A stretch of 64,000 nucleotides of DNA from an uncultured Clostridia bacterium (lineage in GTDB: Bacteria; Bacillota; Clostridia; TANB77; CAG-508): positions 72,019 to 136,018 of the forward strand of contig CAQDYY010000006.1 in the NCBI GenBank assembly GCA_948777935.1. Direction: 5' to 3'. The stretch's first letter is position 1, and every line of letters begins with the position of its first letter. The position numbers and the translations under genes are program-made. Shown here in pieces: positions 45,623 to 54,388 of this stretch. The notes under the pieces were generated by a model. It was not told the DNA's origin. It made no database searches and worked only from the letters and a program-made list of their open reading frames with translations.

Positions 45623-46292
45623 GCTTTTATGAGTCTTCGTCTATTTTTTACATTATTACAAGTTATTAAAGTAATTTCTCTTTTTCCATTTGTATTTTGG
45701 TTAGTACAAGATAAATCATCTGCAGCTATTTCTGTACTTAAGTAGACCTCATAATTTACTTTTGCTCCGATGTAAATCATAAATTGAAATAATATCTCCA
45801 ATCTGTAATTTTTTTAGCCTACTAAAGAATTGATAGTTGTTGTAATTATGTCCAGCAATACAAAGGTTTCCGTACCTCATTAGGATTAGGACCGTAAAAT
45901 TTACAAGGAGCAATTTTTAATAAAGCATAGCTAAATTCATTTATAATAGGATAATTTATTCCAAGTGCCTTTATTTCAATTAAGCCAACTACAGAAAATG
46001 CAAGAGAGTTAGCCTGATAGGAATTGCTATTTTGTACAAGAGATGTAGAATAATCTGGAGTATAGTTTTCATACAAACTTGTTATACTAAAATTGTTTAT
46101 AATTCCTTCTGACAGGTTTTCATTTACTTTTTTATCATATTGTAAATAAAAGTAATAACCAGAAACTAAAATAGATAAAACTAAGCAAAAAATAAATTGA
46201 AATTTAAAGAAATTAGGATGTATTTTTTTTCTTGTTTTTTTATTTGTAGAAGTATTTCTATTATTTTCACTAGAAGATAGAATTTGATTCAT
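45601..46292 (-). CDS. sortase, needs +1 shifts at CGG 45872 and 45769
   Basis: Three frames joined at two CGGA sites give 229 residues. Part 1 (140 codons) has a membrane anchor (about 32-50) and the barrel start (VVGLIEIKALGINYPII). Part 2 begins at GNLCIAGHNY with catalytic His148. Part 3 begins at GAKVNYEVY and ends with the catalytic cysteine in ITLITCNN (Cys211) and nearby arginines. His and Cys are therefore made only if both shifts occur. It converges on the LPKTG gene. The order and spacing of the motifs match the intact sortase at 27306. Confidence 0.9.
45766..45769 (-). other. CGGA +1 frameshift site 8 (sortase)
   Basis: CAT-C-GGA on the minus strand; skipping C (45769) links GDIISIYDLH to GAKVNYEVY, the expected barrel strand. 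Confidence 0.9.
45869..45872 (-). other. CGGA +1 frameshift site 7 (sortase)
   Basis: GTA-C-GGA on the minus strand; skipping C (45872) gives NPNEVGNLCIAGHNY, aligned with NEVGNTTIAGHNY of the intact sortase at 27306. Confidence 0.93.
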
Positions 46293-46432
46293 TTACTTTC
46301 CTCCATAAGATATTTACTAATATTTTTTCATAAAATATAAAAAATATTTATGATAATACAAAAAAAGTCTATTATATTGCTAAAACAAGTTAAATATGCT
46401 AAAATTAATACATTACAAAGGAGGATTTTAAA

Positions 46433-46906
46433 ATGAGAAGTATGGCAAGTTATTTATTATTAATATTTATGGTAATGTTTTGGGTATTTAGGTTAATAGT
46501 ATCATTTACCTCAAGTATAGGACAAGATATAGGTTTTGCACCAATGAACATAAATGTAGAAATAGTTTTATTATTTATTACATTAGTTTCAATTGCATTA
46601 GTAGGAAAAAGAAAGTTAATAGGAGCTATTCTTTATTTAGTATCATATGGCTTTTATTTTGGAGTAGATTTATATAATATTGTTATTGGTATATTAGCAG
46701 GTTCGAATACAATTGCTAGCTATTCTAACGCTATTGTATCTTTTATTGGTGTTGTATTACCAGTTTCAGTATTTTTCAATATGTTAATAGATAAAAATAG
46801 GACAAACCATCCAGTAGATAAGAAAACAGATTGGTTTTATAAAAACGAAGAATTTGATAGAAAATTAGATGAAAGAGCAGATCAAAATCAATATCGTAAT
46901 TACTAA
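46433..46906 (+). CDS. four-helix membrane protein, 157 aa
   Basis: Family not recognised. Four hydrophobic segments (about 5-25, 43-60, 65-87, 95-118) are followed by a charged C-terminal tail (KKTDWFYKNEEFDRKLDERA) expected in the cytosol. It lies 18 bases before tsaC and may be co-transcribed. The ATG follows AAGGAGG. Confidence 0.65.
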   Translation: MRSMASYLLLIFMVMFWVFRLIVSFTSSIGQDIGFAPMNINVEIVLLFITLVSIALVGKRKLIGAILYLVSYGFYFGVDLYNIVIGILAGSNTIASYSNAIVSFIGVVLPVSVFFNMLIDKNRTNHPVDKKTDWFYKNEEFDRKLDERADQNQYRNY

Positions 46907-46924
46907 TATTTTAGGAGAAGTAGA

Positions 46925-47560
46925 ATGACAAAATATTTAAAAGAAGAAATAAATGTTAACATTATTCTAAAAATAGCAGATGATTTAAAAAAAGGTAAAA
47001 TTGTGGTTTTTCCAACAGATACAGTTTATGGGATTGGAACTAATTCATATAATGAAGAAGCTTGTAAGAGAATTTATGAAATAAAAGGAAGACCAGAATT
47101 TAAACCTTTAACTGTTTTAATTTCAAATATTCATATGTTAAAAGAAATGGTAGATGAAATAAATCCTGTAGAACAAAAGTTAATAGATACTTTTTGGCCA
47201 GGTCCATTAACTATAAAATTTAAGAAGAAAAATGGAGTTTTCCCTAATATTGTATCTGCAGGAGATAATTATGTAAGAGTTCGACTTGTAAATAAAGGTA
47301 TTGCTTCTAAACTTATTGATGTATCAGGAGTTCCACTTGTTGCTCCTAGTGCAAATCTTTCAGGAAGTGTAACAGGAACAAAAATAGAAAACATTATTAA
47401 TGAATTAGGTGAAAAAGTAGATTATATACTAGATTATGGAGATATAGAAAATGACGAAGTATCTACAATTGTACAAGTAGAAGGAGAAGAAGTTATTATT
47501 ATAAGAGAAGGAAAAATAAAAAAAGAAGAATTAGAAAAAGTAGTAAAGGTAAAGGAGTAA
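46925..47560 (+). CDS. tsaC: L-threonylcarbamoyladenylate synthase
   Basis: The 211-residue protein has the YrdC/Sua5 pattern: KIVVFPTDTVYGIG, KGRPEFKPLTVLI, WPGPLTIKFKKK, VRVRLVNKG and VAPSANLSG. It makes threonylcarbamoyl-AMP from threonine, bicarbonate and ATP, the first step of the universal t6A37 tRNA modification. It lacks the extra Sua5 C-terminal domain. Its partner TsaD is at 58066. t6A supports ANN decoding and reading-frame fidelity. The ATG follows TAGGAG. Confidence 0.95.
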   Translation: MTKYLKEEINVNIILKIADDLKKGKIVVFPTDTVYGIGTNSYNEEACKRIYEIKGRPEFKPLTVLISNIHMLKEMVDEINPVEQKLIDTFWPGPLTIKFKKKNGVFPNIVSAGDNYVRVRLVNKGIASKLIDVSGVPLVAPSANLSGSVTGTKIENIINELGEKVDYILDYGDIENDEVSTIVQVEGEEVIIIREGKIKKEELEKVVKVKE

Positions 47561-47661
47561 GAAAGTTTTAAAACAACGATATAAATCATGTAGCAAAAAT
47601 TTTGAAGTGTCTGAAATCAAGAAAAATAAGTTTTTACATATTTCAATAAAAAGCGAGGTGA

Positions 47662-48504
47662 ATGATGATGAAAAATAAAATTATTGAAGTTCAAGATATA
47701 AGCATAAATGTAACAAATATGAATTCAAGAGATTATATCTGTATTTCTGATATTGCAAAAGCCAAAAGTGATAAATCACGAGCTGCTGATATTATAAGAA
47801 ATTGGTTGCGTAATAGGAGTACATTAGATTTTTTAACTGCTTGGGAACAATTATATAATCCGAATTTTAAAGTGTTCGAATCTGAACACTTTAGAAAACA
47901 AGTAGGGTTATTAACATTTACACCAAGTGTTACAGAATGGTGTGAGAAAACAAATGCAATTGGTATGTACTCTAAATTAGGCAAATATGGTGGAACTTAT
48001 GCGCATAAAGATATTGCATTTGAATTTGCATCTGCAATAAGTCCAGTATTTAAATTATATTTAATAAACGAATTTGAACGATTAAAAGAGCTAGAAAATC
48101 AAAATACAGAATGGGATGTTAAGAGAATATTAACTAAGAATAATTATTTAATACATACTGATGCAATAAAAAATTATATACTTCCACATAATGATTATTA
48201 TAAAGATCGAGAATGGCTAAAGTATGCAGAAGAGGCAGATATTTTAAATGTTGCTATTTTTAATACAACTGCTAAAAAATGGAGAGAACTTAATCCAGAT
48301 TTAGCAAAAATGTCTAACGTTAGAGATTATGCATCAATAAATGAACTAACAGTATTATCTAATTTAGAATCACATAATGCAGAGTTGATTAAAGAAGGAA
48401 AAAGTAAAGAAGAAAGATTTGAGATATTAAGTGGAATTGCTAAATATCAGTTAGATATACTAAGAAATGCTGAAAAGATAAAACTGTTAGAAGATAGTAA
48501 ATGA
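47662..48504 (+). CDS. KilA-N domain protein
   Basis: The 280-residue protein has the KilA-N DNA-binding domain in its first half (YICISDIAKAKSDKSRAADI, IRNWLRNRSTLDFLTAWEQ, GKYGGTYAHKDIAFEFASA). KilA-N domains are typical of phages and mobile elements. The second half is helical and unassigned. Three ATGs in a row follow GCGAGG; the first is at 47662. It sits between tsaC and a HAD gene. Confidence 0.88.
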   Translation: MMMKNKIIEVQDISINVTNMNSRDYICISDIAKAKSDKSRAADIIRNWLRNRSTLDFLTAWEQLYNPNFKVFESEHFRKQVGLLTFTPSVTEWCEKTNAIGMYSKLGKYGGTYAHKDIAFEFASAISPVFKLYLINEFERLKELENQNTEWDVKRILTKNNYLIHTDAIKNYILPHNDYYKDREWLKYAEEADILNVAIFNTTAKKWRELNPDLAKMSNVRDYASINELTVLSNLESHNAELIKEGKSKEERFEILSGIAKYQLDILRNAEKIKLLEDSK

Positions 48505-48531
48505 TGATATTTTTGATATAGGAGAATAAGA

Positions 48532-49170
48532 ATGAATTTAGATAAAAATTATGATGCCATAATATTTGATTTGGATGGAACTCTATGGGACACGATTGAT
48601 AGTTGTATGAAATCATTGGAACACATAGAGAGTAAGTATCCAGATATTACTAAAAAAATAACAAGAGAACAAGTTAAATGTTCAATGGGTAAACCATTTG
48701 ATGAAATTGTGGAACTATATTATGGTTATTTGCCTAAAGATAAGGCTATTAATTATGCTAGAGAAGCATTTAATAAAAATATAGAAAACTTACTTGAATA
48801 TGGTGGGATTTTATATACTAATACTAAAGATACAATATTAGAATTAAGTAAAAAATATAAATTATATATAGTTAGCAATTGTGTTGAAGGATACATTGAG
48901 TCTTTTTTTAATACAAGTAGGCTACAAGATTGTTTTCAAGATTATGAGAGTAATGGAAAGACTAGATTAAACAAAGGAGAAAATATTAGACTTATTATTG
49001 AAAGAAATAAAATAGAACACGCTATATATATTGGAGATACAATAAGTGATAAAGAAGCAGCGGATTTTGCGAATATTCCATTTGTATATTCATCTTATGG
49101 ATTTGGAATTGTTAACCAATATGATTATAAAATTGATAATATTAAGGATTTATTAAGTATTTTAAGATGA
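48532..49170 (+). CDS. HAD-superfamily hydrolase
   Basis: The 212-residue protein has motif I IIFDLDGTLWDT (Asp13, Asp15), motif II YIVSNC (Ser), the lysine in the KTRLNKGENIR region and motif IV YIGDTISDKEAA. The order and the alpha-helical cap after motif I match the phosphoglycolate-phosphatase-like group. Substrate unknown. The ATG follows TAGGAG. Confidence 0.9.
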   Translation: MNLDKNYDAIIFDLDGTLWDTIDSCMKSLEHIESKYPDITKKITREQVKCSMGKPFDEIVELYYGYLPKDKAINYAREAFNKNIENLLEYGGILYTNTKDTILELSKKYKLYIVSNCVEGYIESFFNTSRLQDCFQDYESNGKTRLNKGENIRLIIERNKIEHAIYIGDTISDKEAADFANIPFVYSSYGFGIVNQYDYKIDNIKDLLSILR

Positions 49171-49197
49171 CAAAGATAGTAAAAGGAAGTGATATAA

Positions 49198-50100
49198 ATG
49201 GAAAATGAACAAAATAAAACTAATATCAACTGGTATCCAGGGCATATGGCGAAAACTAAAAAACAAATTATAGAAGATTTAAAACTTATTGATATTGTAA
49301 TTGAGTTAATAGATGCTCGCATACCAATTTCAAGTCAAAACCCAGATATAAGAGAAATGGTAGGAAATAAAAAGAAAATTGTACTTCTAAATAAAAGTGA
49401 CTTAGCAGATGAAAAAGAAAATGCAAAATGGATAAAATACTTTGAAAAAGAAGGTACAAGAGCAATTTTAACCGATTCTAATTCTGGAGCAGGAGTTCAA
49501 GAATTAGTAAGAAAAATAAAAGAAATAGCAAAAGAAGACTTAAGCGAAATGGCTAAAAAAGGGAGAGTAGGAAAGTCTATTAGAGTTATAATTTTAGGTA
49601 TTCCAAATGTAGGAAAATCCTCTTTAATCAATAGGATATCAAAAAAAACTTCAGCAGGAGTAGGAAATAAACCAGGTTTTACAAAACAAACACAATGGAT
49701 ACGTTTATCAGATAATATTGAATTACTAGACACACCAGGAGTTTTATGGCCAAAATTTGAATCTAATGAAGTAGCTCTAAACTTATCTTTTACAGGAACA
49801 ATTAAAGATGAAGTATTAGAAAAAACAGAAATTGCATTTTATTTAGTAAAGTATTTATTAGAAAATGAAGAAGAAAAACTATTGGAAAGATACAAGCTAA
49901 CAAAAGAAGATATTAACAATATAAGACAAAATGTGCAAAACAGTAATGAACAAATTGGAGAAATCATGAATTTAATTGCAAAAAAAAGAGGTGCTATTAT
50001 TTCAGGAGGGCATATTGATGAAGAAAAAGCAGCAGGAATTATTATAGACGATTTTAGAACTGGAAAAATGGGAAGAATAACACTTGAAAAAGCAAATTAG
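49198..50100 (+). CDS. rbgA: ribosome biogenesis GTPase RbgA (YlqF)
   Basis: The 300-residue protein has circularly permuted GTPase motifs: G4 NKSDL comes before G1 GIPNVGKSS (residues 134-142) and G3 DTPG. The N-terminus INWYPGHMAKTKKQI and the C-terminal RNA-binding region (GHIDEEKAAGIIIDDF) are typical of RbgA, which promotes late 50S subunit assembly. The ATG follows GGAAGTG. No rnhB follows it here. Confidence 0.95.
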   Translation: MENEQNKTNINWYPGHMAKTKKQIIEDLKLIDIVIELIDARIPISSQNPDIREMVGNKKKIVLLNKSDLADEKENAKWIKYFEKEGTRAILTDSNSGAGVQELVRKIKEIAKEDLSEMAKKGRVGKSIRVIILGIPNVGKSSLINRISKKTSAGVGNKPGFTKQTQWIRLSDNIELLDTPGVLWPKFESNEVALNLSFTGTIKDEVLEKTEIAFYLVKYLLENEEEKLLERYKLTKEDINNIRQNVQNSNEQIGEIMNLIAKKRGAIISGGHIDEEKAAGIIIDDFRTGKMGRITLEKAN

Positions 50101-50298
50101 GATTACTATTTTATCTTACATGGCAAAAAGTAGCTCCACGTGTCGGTTACGCTTTTCTTTTCGAAACCTGAGAGAAAAGAAAATGCCTAACCGGTAGCAA
50201 TTTCTTAGCCGTAGCATTTTTAATGCGTACGGATAAGTTATGCGTAGTGATGGAGCGGATTTTAATATAATAATTTAAATAGCAGCAAGGAGGAAGTT
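50101..50298 (+). other. structured 198-bp intergenic region
   Basis: Between rbgA and mrnC lies a GC-richer stretch with nested pairings: GCTCCA (about 50132) with TGGAGC (about 50251), an AGAAAAG-type stem near 50153-50180, and CTTAGCCGTAGCAT with ATGCGTACGGATAAG around loop TTTTTA (about 50205-50239). No ORF fits. It may be a mobile hairpin element or a structured leader of mrnC; its CTCCACG start resembles the core of the element at 8002. Confidence 0.45.
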
Positions 50299-50701
50299 TT
50301 GGAAACAATTTTAAATTCTTTTAAAAAGAAAGAAAAAGAAGAGGTAAATTTAATGTCACCTTTAGTATGGGCATATGTAGGAGATGCAGTATATGAGCTA
50401 TATATTCGTAATTACTTTATAAATACAACAAAATTAAATGCTCACAAATTACATATAAAATCAATTTCATATGTAAAAGCAAGTGCACAAGCAAACATAT
50501 TAGAAAAGCTAATGCCTAGTTTAACTGAGGAAGAAAAGAACATAGTAAGAAGAGCAAGAAATACACGGAAACCACCATATAGCGAAAAATGCAAGTGTAG
50601 CAGACTACACACATGCAACAGCATTTGAGGGATTAATAGGGTATTTATATTTAATAGGGGAAGAAGAAAGATTAAAAGAAATTTTAGAAAAATGCATATA
50701 A
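50299..50701 (+). CDS. mrnC: Mini-ribonuclease III, needs +1 shift at CGG (50566)
   Basis: The start is TTG at 50299 after AAGGAGG. The product begins METILNSFKKKE and has SPLVWAYVGDAVYELYIR, the RNase III helix with acidic residues. After RRARNT the frame is broken by C50566; skipping it gives GNHHIAKNASVADYTHATAF, then EGLIGYLYLIGEEERL to a TAA at 50699-50701, 133 residues in all. The second part holds the other catalytic acidic helix. Mini-III matures 23S rRNA. Confidence 0.92.
50566..50569 (+). other. CGGA +1 frameshift site 9 (mrnC)
   Basis: ACA-C-GGA, in frame at codon 90. The +1 frame restores NASVADYTHATAFEGLIGYL, the family C-terminus. Confidence 0.92.
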
Positions 50702-50791
50702 AATAAGGAGTGAAAAAGTTTTAAACTATTGTGAAGCAAAAGGACTATAGAAAGTCTACTGCATTATTACTGAATTAATTCTTAAACATAA

Positions 50792-50831
50792 AAAGCCTAG
50801 AAATGCTTTTAAATAAGTATTTCTAGGCTTT
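50792..50831 (-). terminator. terminator of tRNA-Glu
   Basis: AAAGCCTAGAAAT and ATTTCTAGGCTTT form a 13-bp stem; on the minus strand it runs into TTTTTATG. Confidence 0.85.
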
Positions 50832-50838
50832 ATGGTTC

Positions 50839-50913
50839 TGGTGACCCCTACGGGAATCGAACCCATGATTCAGCCTTGAGAGGGCTGCGTCTTAACCGCT
50901 TGACCAAGGGGCC
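50839..50913 (-). tRNA. tRNA-Glu (CUC)
   Basis: 75 bases on the minus strand: acceptor GGCCCCT/AGGGGTC, anticodon stem CAGCC/GGCTG around loop CTCTCAA (anticodon CTC), T-loop GTTCGATTC, encoded CCA. A tRNA dedicated to GAG in such an AT-rich genome shows that GC-ending codons do keep some dedicated tRNAs. Confidence 0.93.
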
Positions 50914-51063
50914 ACATTAATACTTACATAGAATAACATGTTTTTCTATTTCTGTCAATTATTTTTCTACACATATTAAAAAACTGTGTAAATCTCTTGA
51001 CAAAGTTTAAAAATACGATATAATATATACGAACAAAGATTTGCAATATTTTAAGGAGTAATT

Positions 51064-51873
51064 ATGAAAGATAGGATAGATAATATACTAGTAAAATTAC
51101 AATATTTTCCTACAAGACAAAAAGCAAAATATGCTATTGAAAATAACTGTATTTTTGTAGAAGATAAGCTAATTACTAAGGCTAGTAAAGTAATAGATGA
51201 ACAAAGTAAAATAGAAGTAAAAGGTGAAACTCTAAAGTTTGTAAGTCGCGGAGGGTTAAAACTAGATAAAGCAATAAAAGTATTTACAATAGATTTAAAA
51301 GAAAAAGTATGTATAGATATAGGAGCATCAACAGGAGGTTTTACAGACTGCATGTTACAAAATGGAGCAAAAAAAGTATATGCAATAGATGTAGGGCATG
51401 ACCAATTAGATGAAAGTTTAAAACAAGACAATAGGGTAATCAATTTAGAAGGAACTAACATTAAAGAAATAAGGATAGACGAATTTGAAAAAGTAGATTT
51501 TATATCAATAGATGTTTCTTTTATTTCATTAACAGCAGTATTAGATAAAGCATATGAGATATTAAAACAAAATGGAGAAATAGTAGTTCTAATAAAACCA
51601 CAATTTGAAGCAGGAACAGAGTATATTAACAAAAATGGGGTAGTAAAAGATAAAAAAGTACATTTAAAAGTAATAGAAAAAGTAATGCTATTTGCAAGTA
51701 GCTTGCAGTTTGAAATATTAGGTTTAGAATATTCACCAATAAAGGGTCCTGCAGGAAATATAGAATATTTATTATATTTAAAAAAGACTACATCAAATTT
51801 AGAGCTTTTTAGTGCGAGAAATACTATAAAACAAACAGTAGAAAAAGCACATAATGAATTGAAAAAGGAGTAG
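51064..51873 (+). CDS. tlyA: TlyA family 2'-O-methyltransferase (YqxC)
   Basis: The 269-residue protein has an N-terminal S4 RNA-binding domain (RIDNILVKLQYFPTRQKAKY) and an FtsJ-type SAM domain: FVSRGGLKLDKAI, VCIDIGASTGGFTDCML, VYAIDVGHDQLDE, FISIDVSFISL and IKPQFEAG. TlyA methylates 16S/23S rRNA riboses in several bacteria. It lies just upstream of recN, the order found in Bacillus and Clostridium, but without argR between them. The ATG follows AAGGAG. Confidence 0.94.
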   Translation: MKDRIDNILVKLQYFPTRQKAKYAIENNCIFVEDKLITKASKVIDEQSKIEVKGETLKFVSRGGLKLDKAIKVFTIDLKEKVCIDIGASTGGFTDCMLQNGAKKVYAIDVGHDQLDESLKQDNRVINLEGTNIKEIRIDEFEKVDFISIDVSFISLTAVLDKAYEILKQNGEIVVLIKPQFEAGTEYINKNGVVKDKKVHLKVIEKVMLFASSLQFEILGLEYSPIKGPAGNIEYLLYLKKTTSNLELFSARNTIKQTVEKAHNELKKE

Positions 51874-51878
51874 AAGAT

Positions 51879-53506
51879 ATGATATCAAATTTACATATTA
51901 AAAATATAGGAATTATTGATGATATAAGTATTAACTTAGACCAAGGCTTTAATGTATTAACAGGAGAAACAGGGGCAGGAAAAACTTTAATAATAGATTC
52001 TTTATCAATTATTGCAGGAGGAAGATTTTCAAAAGAAATGATAAGAAAAGGACAAGACCAGTCCTTTGTAGAATTATGCCTATATTTACCAAACCACAAA
52101 GATTCGATAGATGGAAATATTATTATATCAAGAGAAGTATTTAGTAATGGCAGAAACTTGTGTAAAATTAATGGAAGAATGGTAACAGTAAATGAACTAA
52201 AAGAATTTATGCAAGATATTATAGATATACATGGGCAACAAGATAACCAAACAATATTAGAGCCATCATCACATATACAATACTTAGATGGATTTTCACG
52301 GAAAAGAAATAGAAAAATTAAAAAATGATTATCAAATACTATATGAACAGTATTGTGATGTGAAGCTTAAATTAAAAGAAAACTATGGTGATGATAAAGA
52401 AAAACAAAGAAAACTAGATTTATTAAAATATCAAGTAAATGAAATAGAAGAAGCAAACTTAAAAATAGGAGAAGAAGAAACACTAGATGGAACAAGAGTT
52501 ATAATTCTAAATTCAGAAAAAATTTCAGAAGGACTAAATGAAGTAGATGAGGAAATTGGAACTAATGCTATAGATTCAATTTCAAAAGCAGTAAGAGCAT
52601 TAGAGAAAATTGAAAATTTGGATAGTACATATGAAGAAAAATTAAATAATTTAAAAAGCATTTATTACGATTTACAAGAGTTAGAAAGAGATATAAATGG
52701 ATTAAAAGATGATGTGGATTTTGATGAAGAGGAAAGGCAAAAAATAGAAGAAAGGTTAGATTTAATATTTTCTTTAAAAAGAAAATATGGAAATACAATA
52801 GAAGAGATTTTAAAATATAAAGAAGAAACACAAGAAGAAATTAACCAAATAGAAAATTTAGAAGAATATAGAAATAACCTAAAGAAAACATTAGAAGGGT
52901 TAGAAACTAATATGTTTTCTTTAGCTAAAAAAATGGATGATGTAAGAAATGAAAAGGCAAAGGTATTATCTAGCAAAATTAGTGAAGAATTGCAAGATTT
53001 AGAAATGAGAAATGCAAGTTTTAATGTAGTTGTTACATTTGATGAAGGTGGAGAGTTTAACAAAAATGGATTAGATAAAGTAGAATTTTTCATTAAAACA
53101 AACACAGGAGAAGATTTTAAGCCATTAATTAAAATTGCATCTGGTGGAGAAATGTCAAGAATAATGCTAGCAATTAAAAATGTGCTTGCAAGTATAGATA
53201 AAGTACCAGTACTTATATTTGATGAAATTGATACAGGAATTAGTGGAGTTGCTGCAAACAAAGTAGCAGAGAAAATGAAACAAATAGCAAGTCATCATCA
53301 AGTATTATGTGTAACGCATTTAGCACCAATTGCAGCAAAAGGAGACTATAACTATTATATTAGTAAATCAGTAATAAACGAAACAACGAAAACTAGTGTA
53401 AATAAATTAAATGAAGAAGAGGTACTTCGGTGAGATTGCAAGAATTGCAAGTGGAGAGGTAAATGAAGTAACATTAGAACATGCAAAGCAATTACGAAAT
53501 AAATAG
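51879..53506 (+). CDS. recN: DNA repair protein RecN, needs +1 shifts at CGG 52299 and 53428
   Basis: Three frames joined at two CGG sites give 541 residues. Part 1 (140 codons) has LHIKNIGIIDDISINL, Walker A GETGAGKTLIIDSLS and IHGQQDNQTILEP. Part 2 begins GKEIEKLKNDYQIL, covers the coiled coils, and includes the ABC signature SGGEMSR and Walker B (PVLIFDEIDTGISG). Part 3 begins GEIARIASGE and ends at a TAG (53504-53506). RecN is an SMC-like protein of double-strand-break repair. Without the first shift no coiled coil or signature motif is made. Confidence 0.95.
52299..52302 (+). other. CGGA +1 frameshift site 10 (recN)
   Basis: TCA-C-GGA after YLDGFS, in frame at codon 141. Skipping C gives GKEIEKLKNDYQIL, 376 codons to the next site. 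The zero frame stops after RKRNRKIKK. Confidence 0.93.
53428..53431 (+). other. CGGT +1 frameshift site 11 (recN)
   Basis: CTT-C-GGT. Skipping C gives GEIARIASGEVNEVTLEHAK, the conserved RecN C-terminus. The zero frame stops immediately (CGG then TGA). Confidence 0.95.
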
Positions 53507-53542
53507 AAATATTAAAATACATAATGCAAAATGTAAACCAAT

Positions 53543-53571
53543 TAGACATTATGTTAATAAAGTGGTATAAT
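53543..53571 (+). promoter_or_regulatory. promoter of the 3D-domain gene
   Basis: TAGACA (53543-53548), 17 bp, TATAAT (53566-53571). A CCCTAATATAGGG palindrome lies in the leader. Confidence 0.65.
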
Positions 53572-53637
53572 ATAAGTAGTTACCAAAGTAAAAAATAAAA
53601 ACCCTAATATAGGGGAGTTAGAGAAGGAGAAAAACAC

Positions 53638-54252
53638 ATGATGACAAAGAAAATTGAAACACAAGAAGTTCTTTATTGGTTCTTAGCACGGTTAACACAA
53701 GGGTTAATGCTTCTATCTGTAATCTTAATTACGATTATCATTATAGGTGATATAAGAATTAAGAATATGGAACAGCCGAGACGTATAGAGTGGGACACCA
53801 TTTTGGGAACAGAAAAATCTGTAGAAGAAGTAAAAAGCTACATCCAAAGCTTACCATTACCTGATATGAGCGATGTACCACGTATTCAAGAAGATCCTGT
53901 AGTAATACAGGGAGATATAGTTAAGCCAATCATCGAAGAAAAGAAAGATGGACTAAAAGAGCTTAATGTATCAGCTTACTGTGCATGTGAACAATGCTGT
54001 GGAAAAACGGATGGAATTACTGCATCTAATACAAAAGCACAGCAGTGGCATACCGTAGCAGCAGGATCAAACTACAAATTTGGTACAAAGATATACATTT
54101 CTGCTTTAGAAAATACACCATCAGGTGGCTGGTTTGTAGTAGAAGACAGGGGTGGCAAGATTGATGATAGCCACTTAGACGTATATTTTGAAGATCATCA
54201 AGAAGCATTACAGTTCGGGAGGCATAATTATGAATGTATGATTTATAATTAA
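53638..54252 (+). CDS. 3D-domain cell-wall protein with an in-frame CGG
   Basis: The 204-residue protein has an N-terminal membrane helix (about 24-42), a linker, and a C-terminal 3D domain: LNVSAYCACEQCCGKTDGIT, GTKIYISALEN and VVEDRGGKIDDSHLDVYFED with the three conserved aspartates. 3D domains occur in lytic transglycosylase-like proteins such as YabE/YocH. Codon 18 is CGG (53689-53691), read as Arg in the full-length frame; a +1 shift there would give Gly then TAA. Codon use is of the higher-GC type. Confidence 0.85.
   Translation: MMTKKIETQEVLYWFLARLTQGLMLLSVILITIIIIGDIRIKNMEQPRRIEWDTILGTEKSVEEVKSYIQSLPLPDMSDVPRIQEDPVVIQGDIVKPIIEEKKDGLKELNVSAYCACEQCCGKTDGITASNTKAQQWHTVAAGSNYKFGTKIYISALENTPSGGWFVVEDRGGKIDDSHLDVYFEDHQEALQFGRHNYECMIYN
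53689..53692 (+). other. in-frame CGGT that must not shift
   Basis: GCA-CGG-TTA in the 3D-domain gene. A +1 shift gives GGT then the stop TAA. It is the clearest counter-case to obligatory shifting at CGG. Confidence 0.8.
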
Positions 54253-54256
54253 TGCA

Positions 54257-54290
54257 GGGGAGAGCAGTGTTATCCCTTGCTTCTCCTTTT
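54257..54290 (+). terminator. terminator after 3D-domain gene
   Basis: GGAGAGCA (54259-54266) pairs with TGC-TTCTCC (54278-54286, one bulge), then TTTT. Confidence 0.7.
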
Positions 54291-54324
54291 GTTGGAATAA
54301 AATTGAAAATACTATTAATAAAGG

Positions 54325-54353
54325 TTTACATTATGCTAATTCTAAGGTATAAT
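54325..54353 (+). promoter_or_regulatory. promoter of lysS
   Basis: TTTACA (54325-54330), 17 bp, TATAAT (54348-54353). The leader to the ATG is only about 30 bases, too short for a T-box. Confidence 0.7.
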
Positions 54354-54388
54354 AGGATAATATAAAAGAGAAGAAAGTAGGGAATAAA

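Noticed and set aside
43598..53431. Inteins or introns splitting mutS2 and recN
   Set aside because: Only one extra base separates the parts; there is no room for an intervening element.
54253..54388. T-box leader before lysS
   Set aside because: The gap holds a terminator and a promoter only about 30 bases from the start codon; no T-box sequence.
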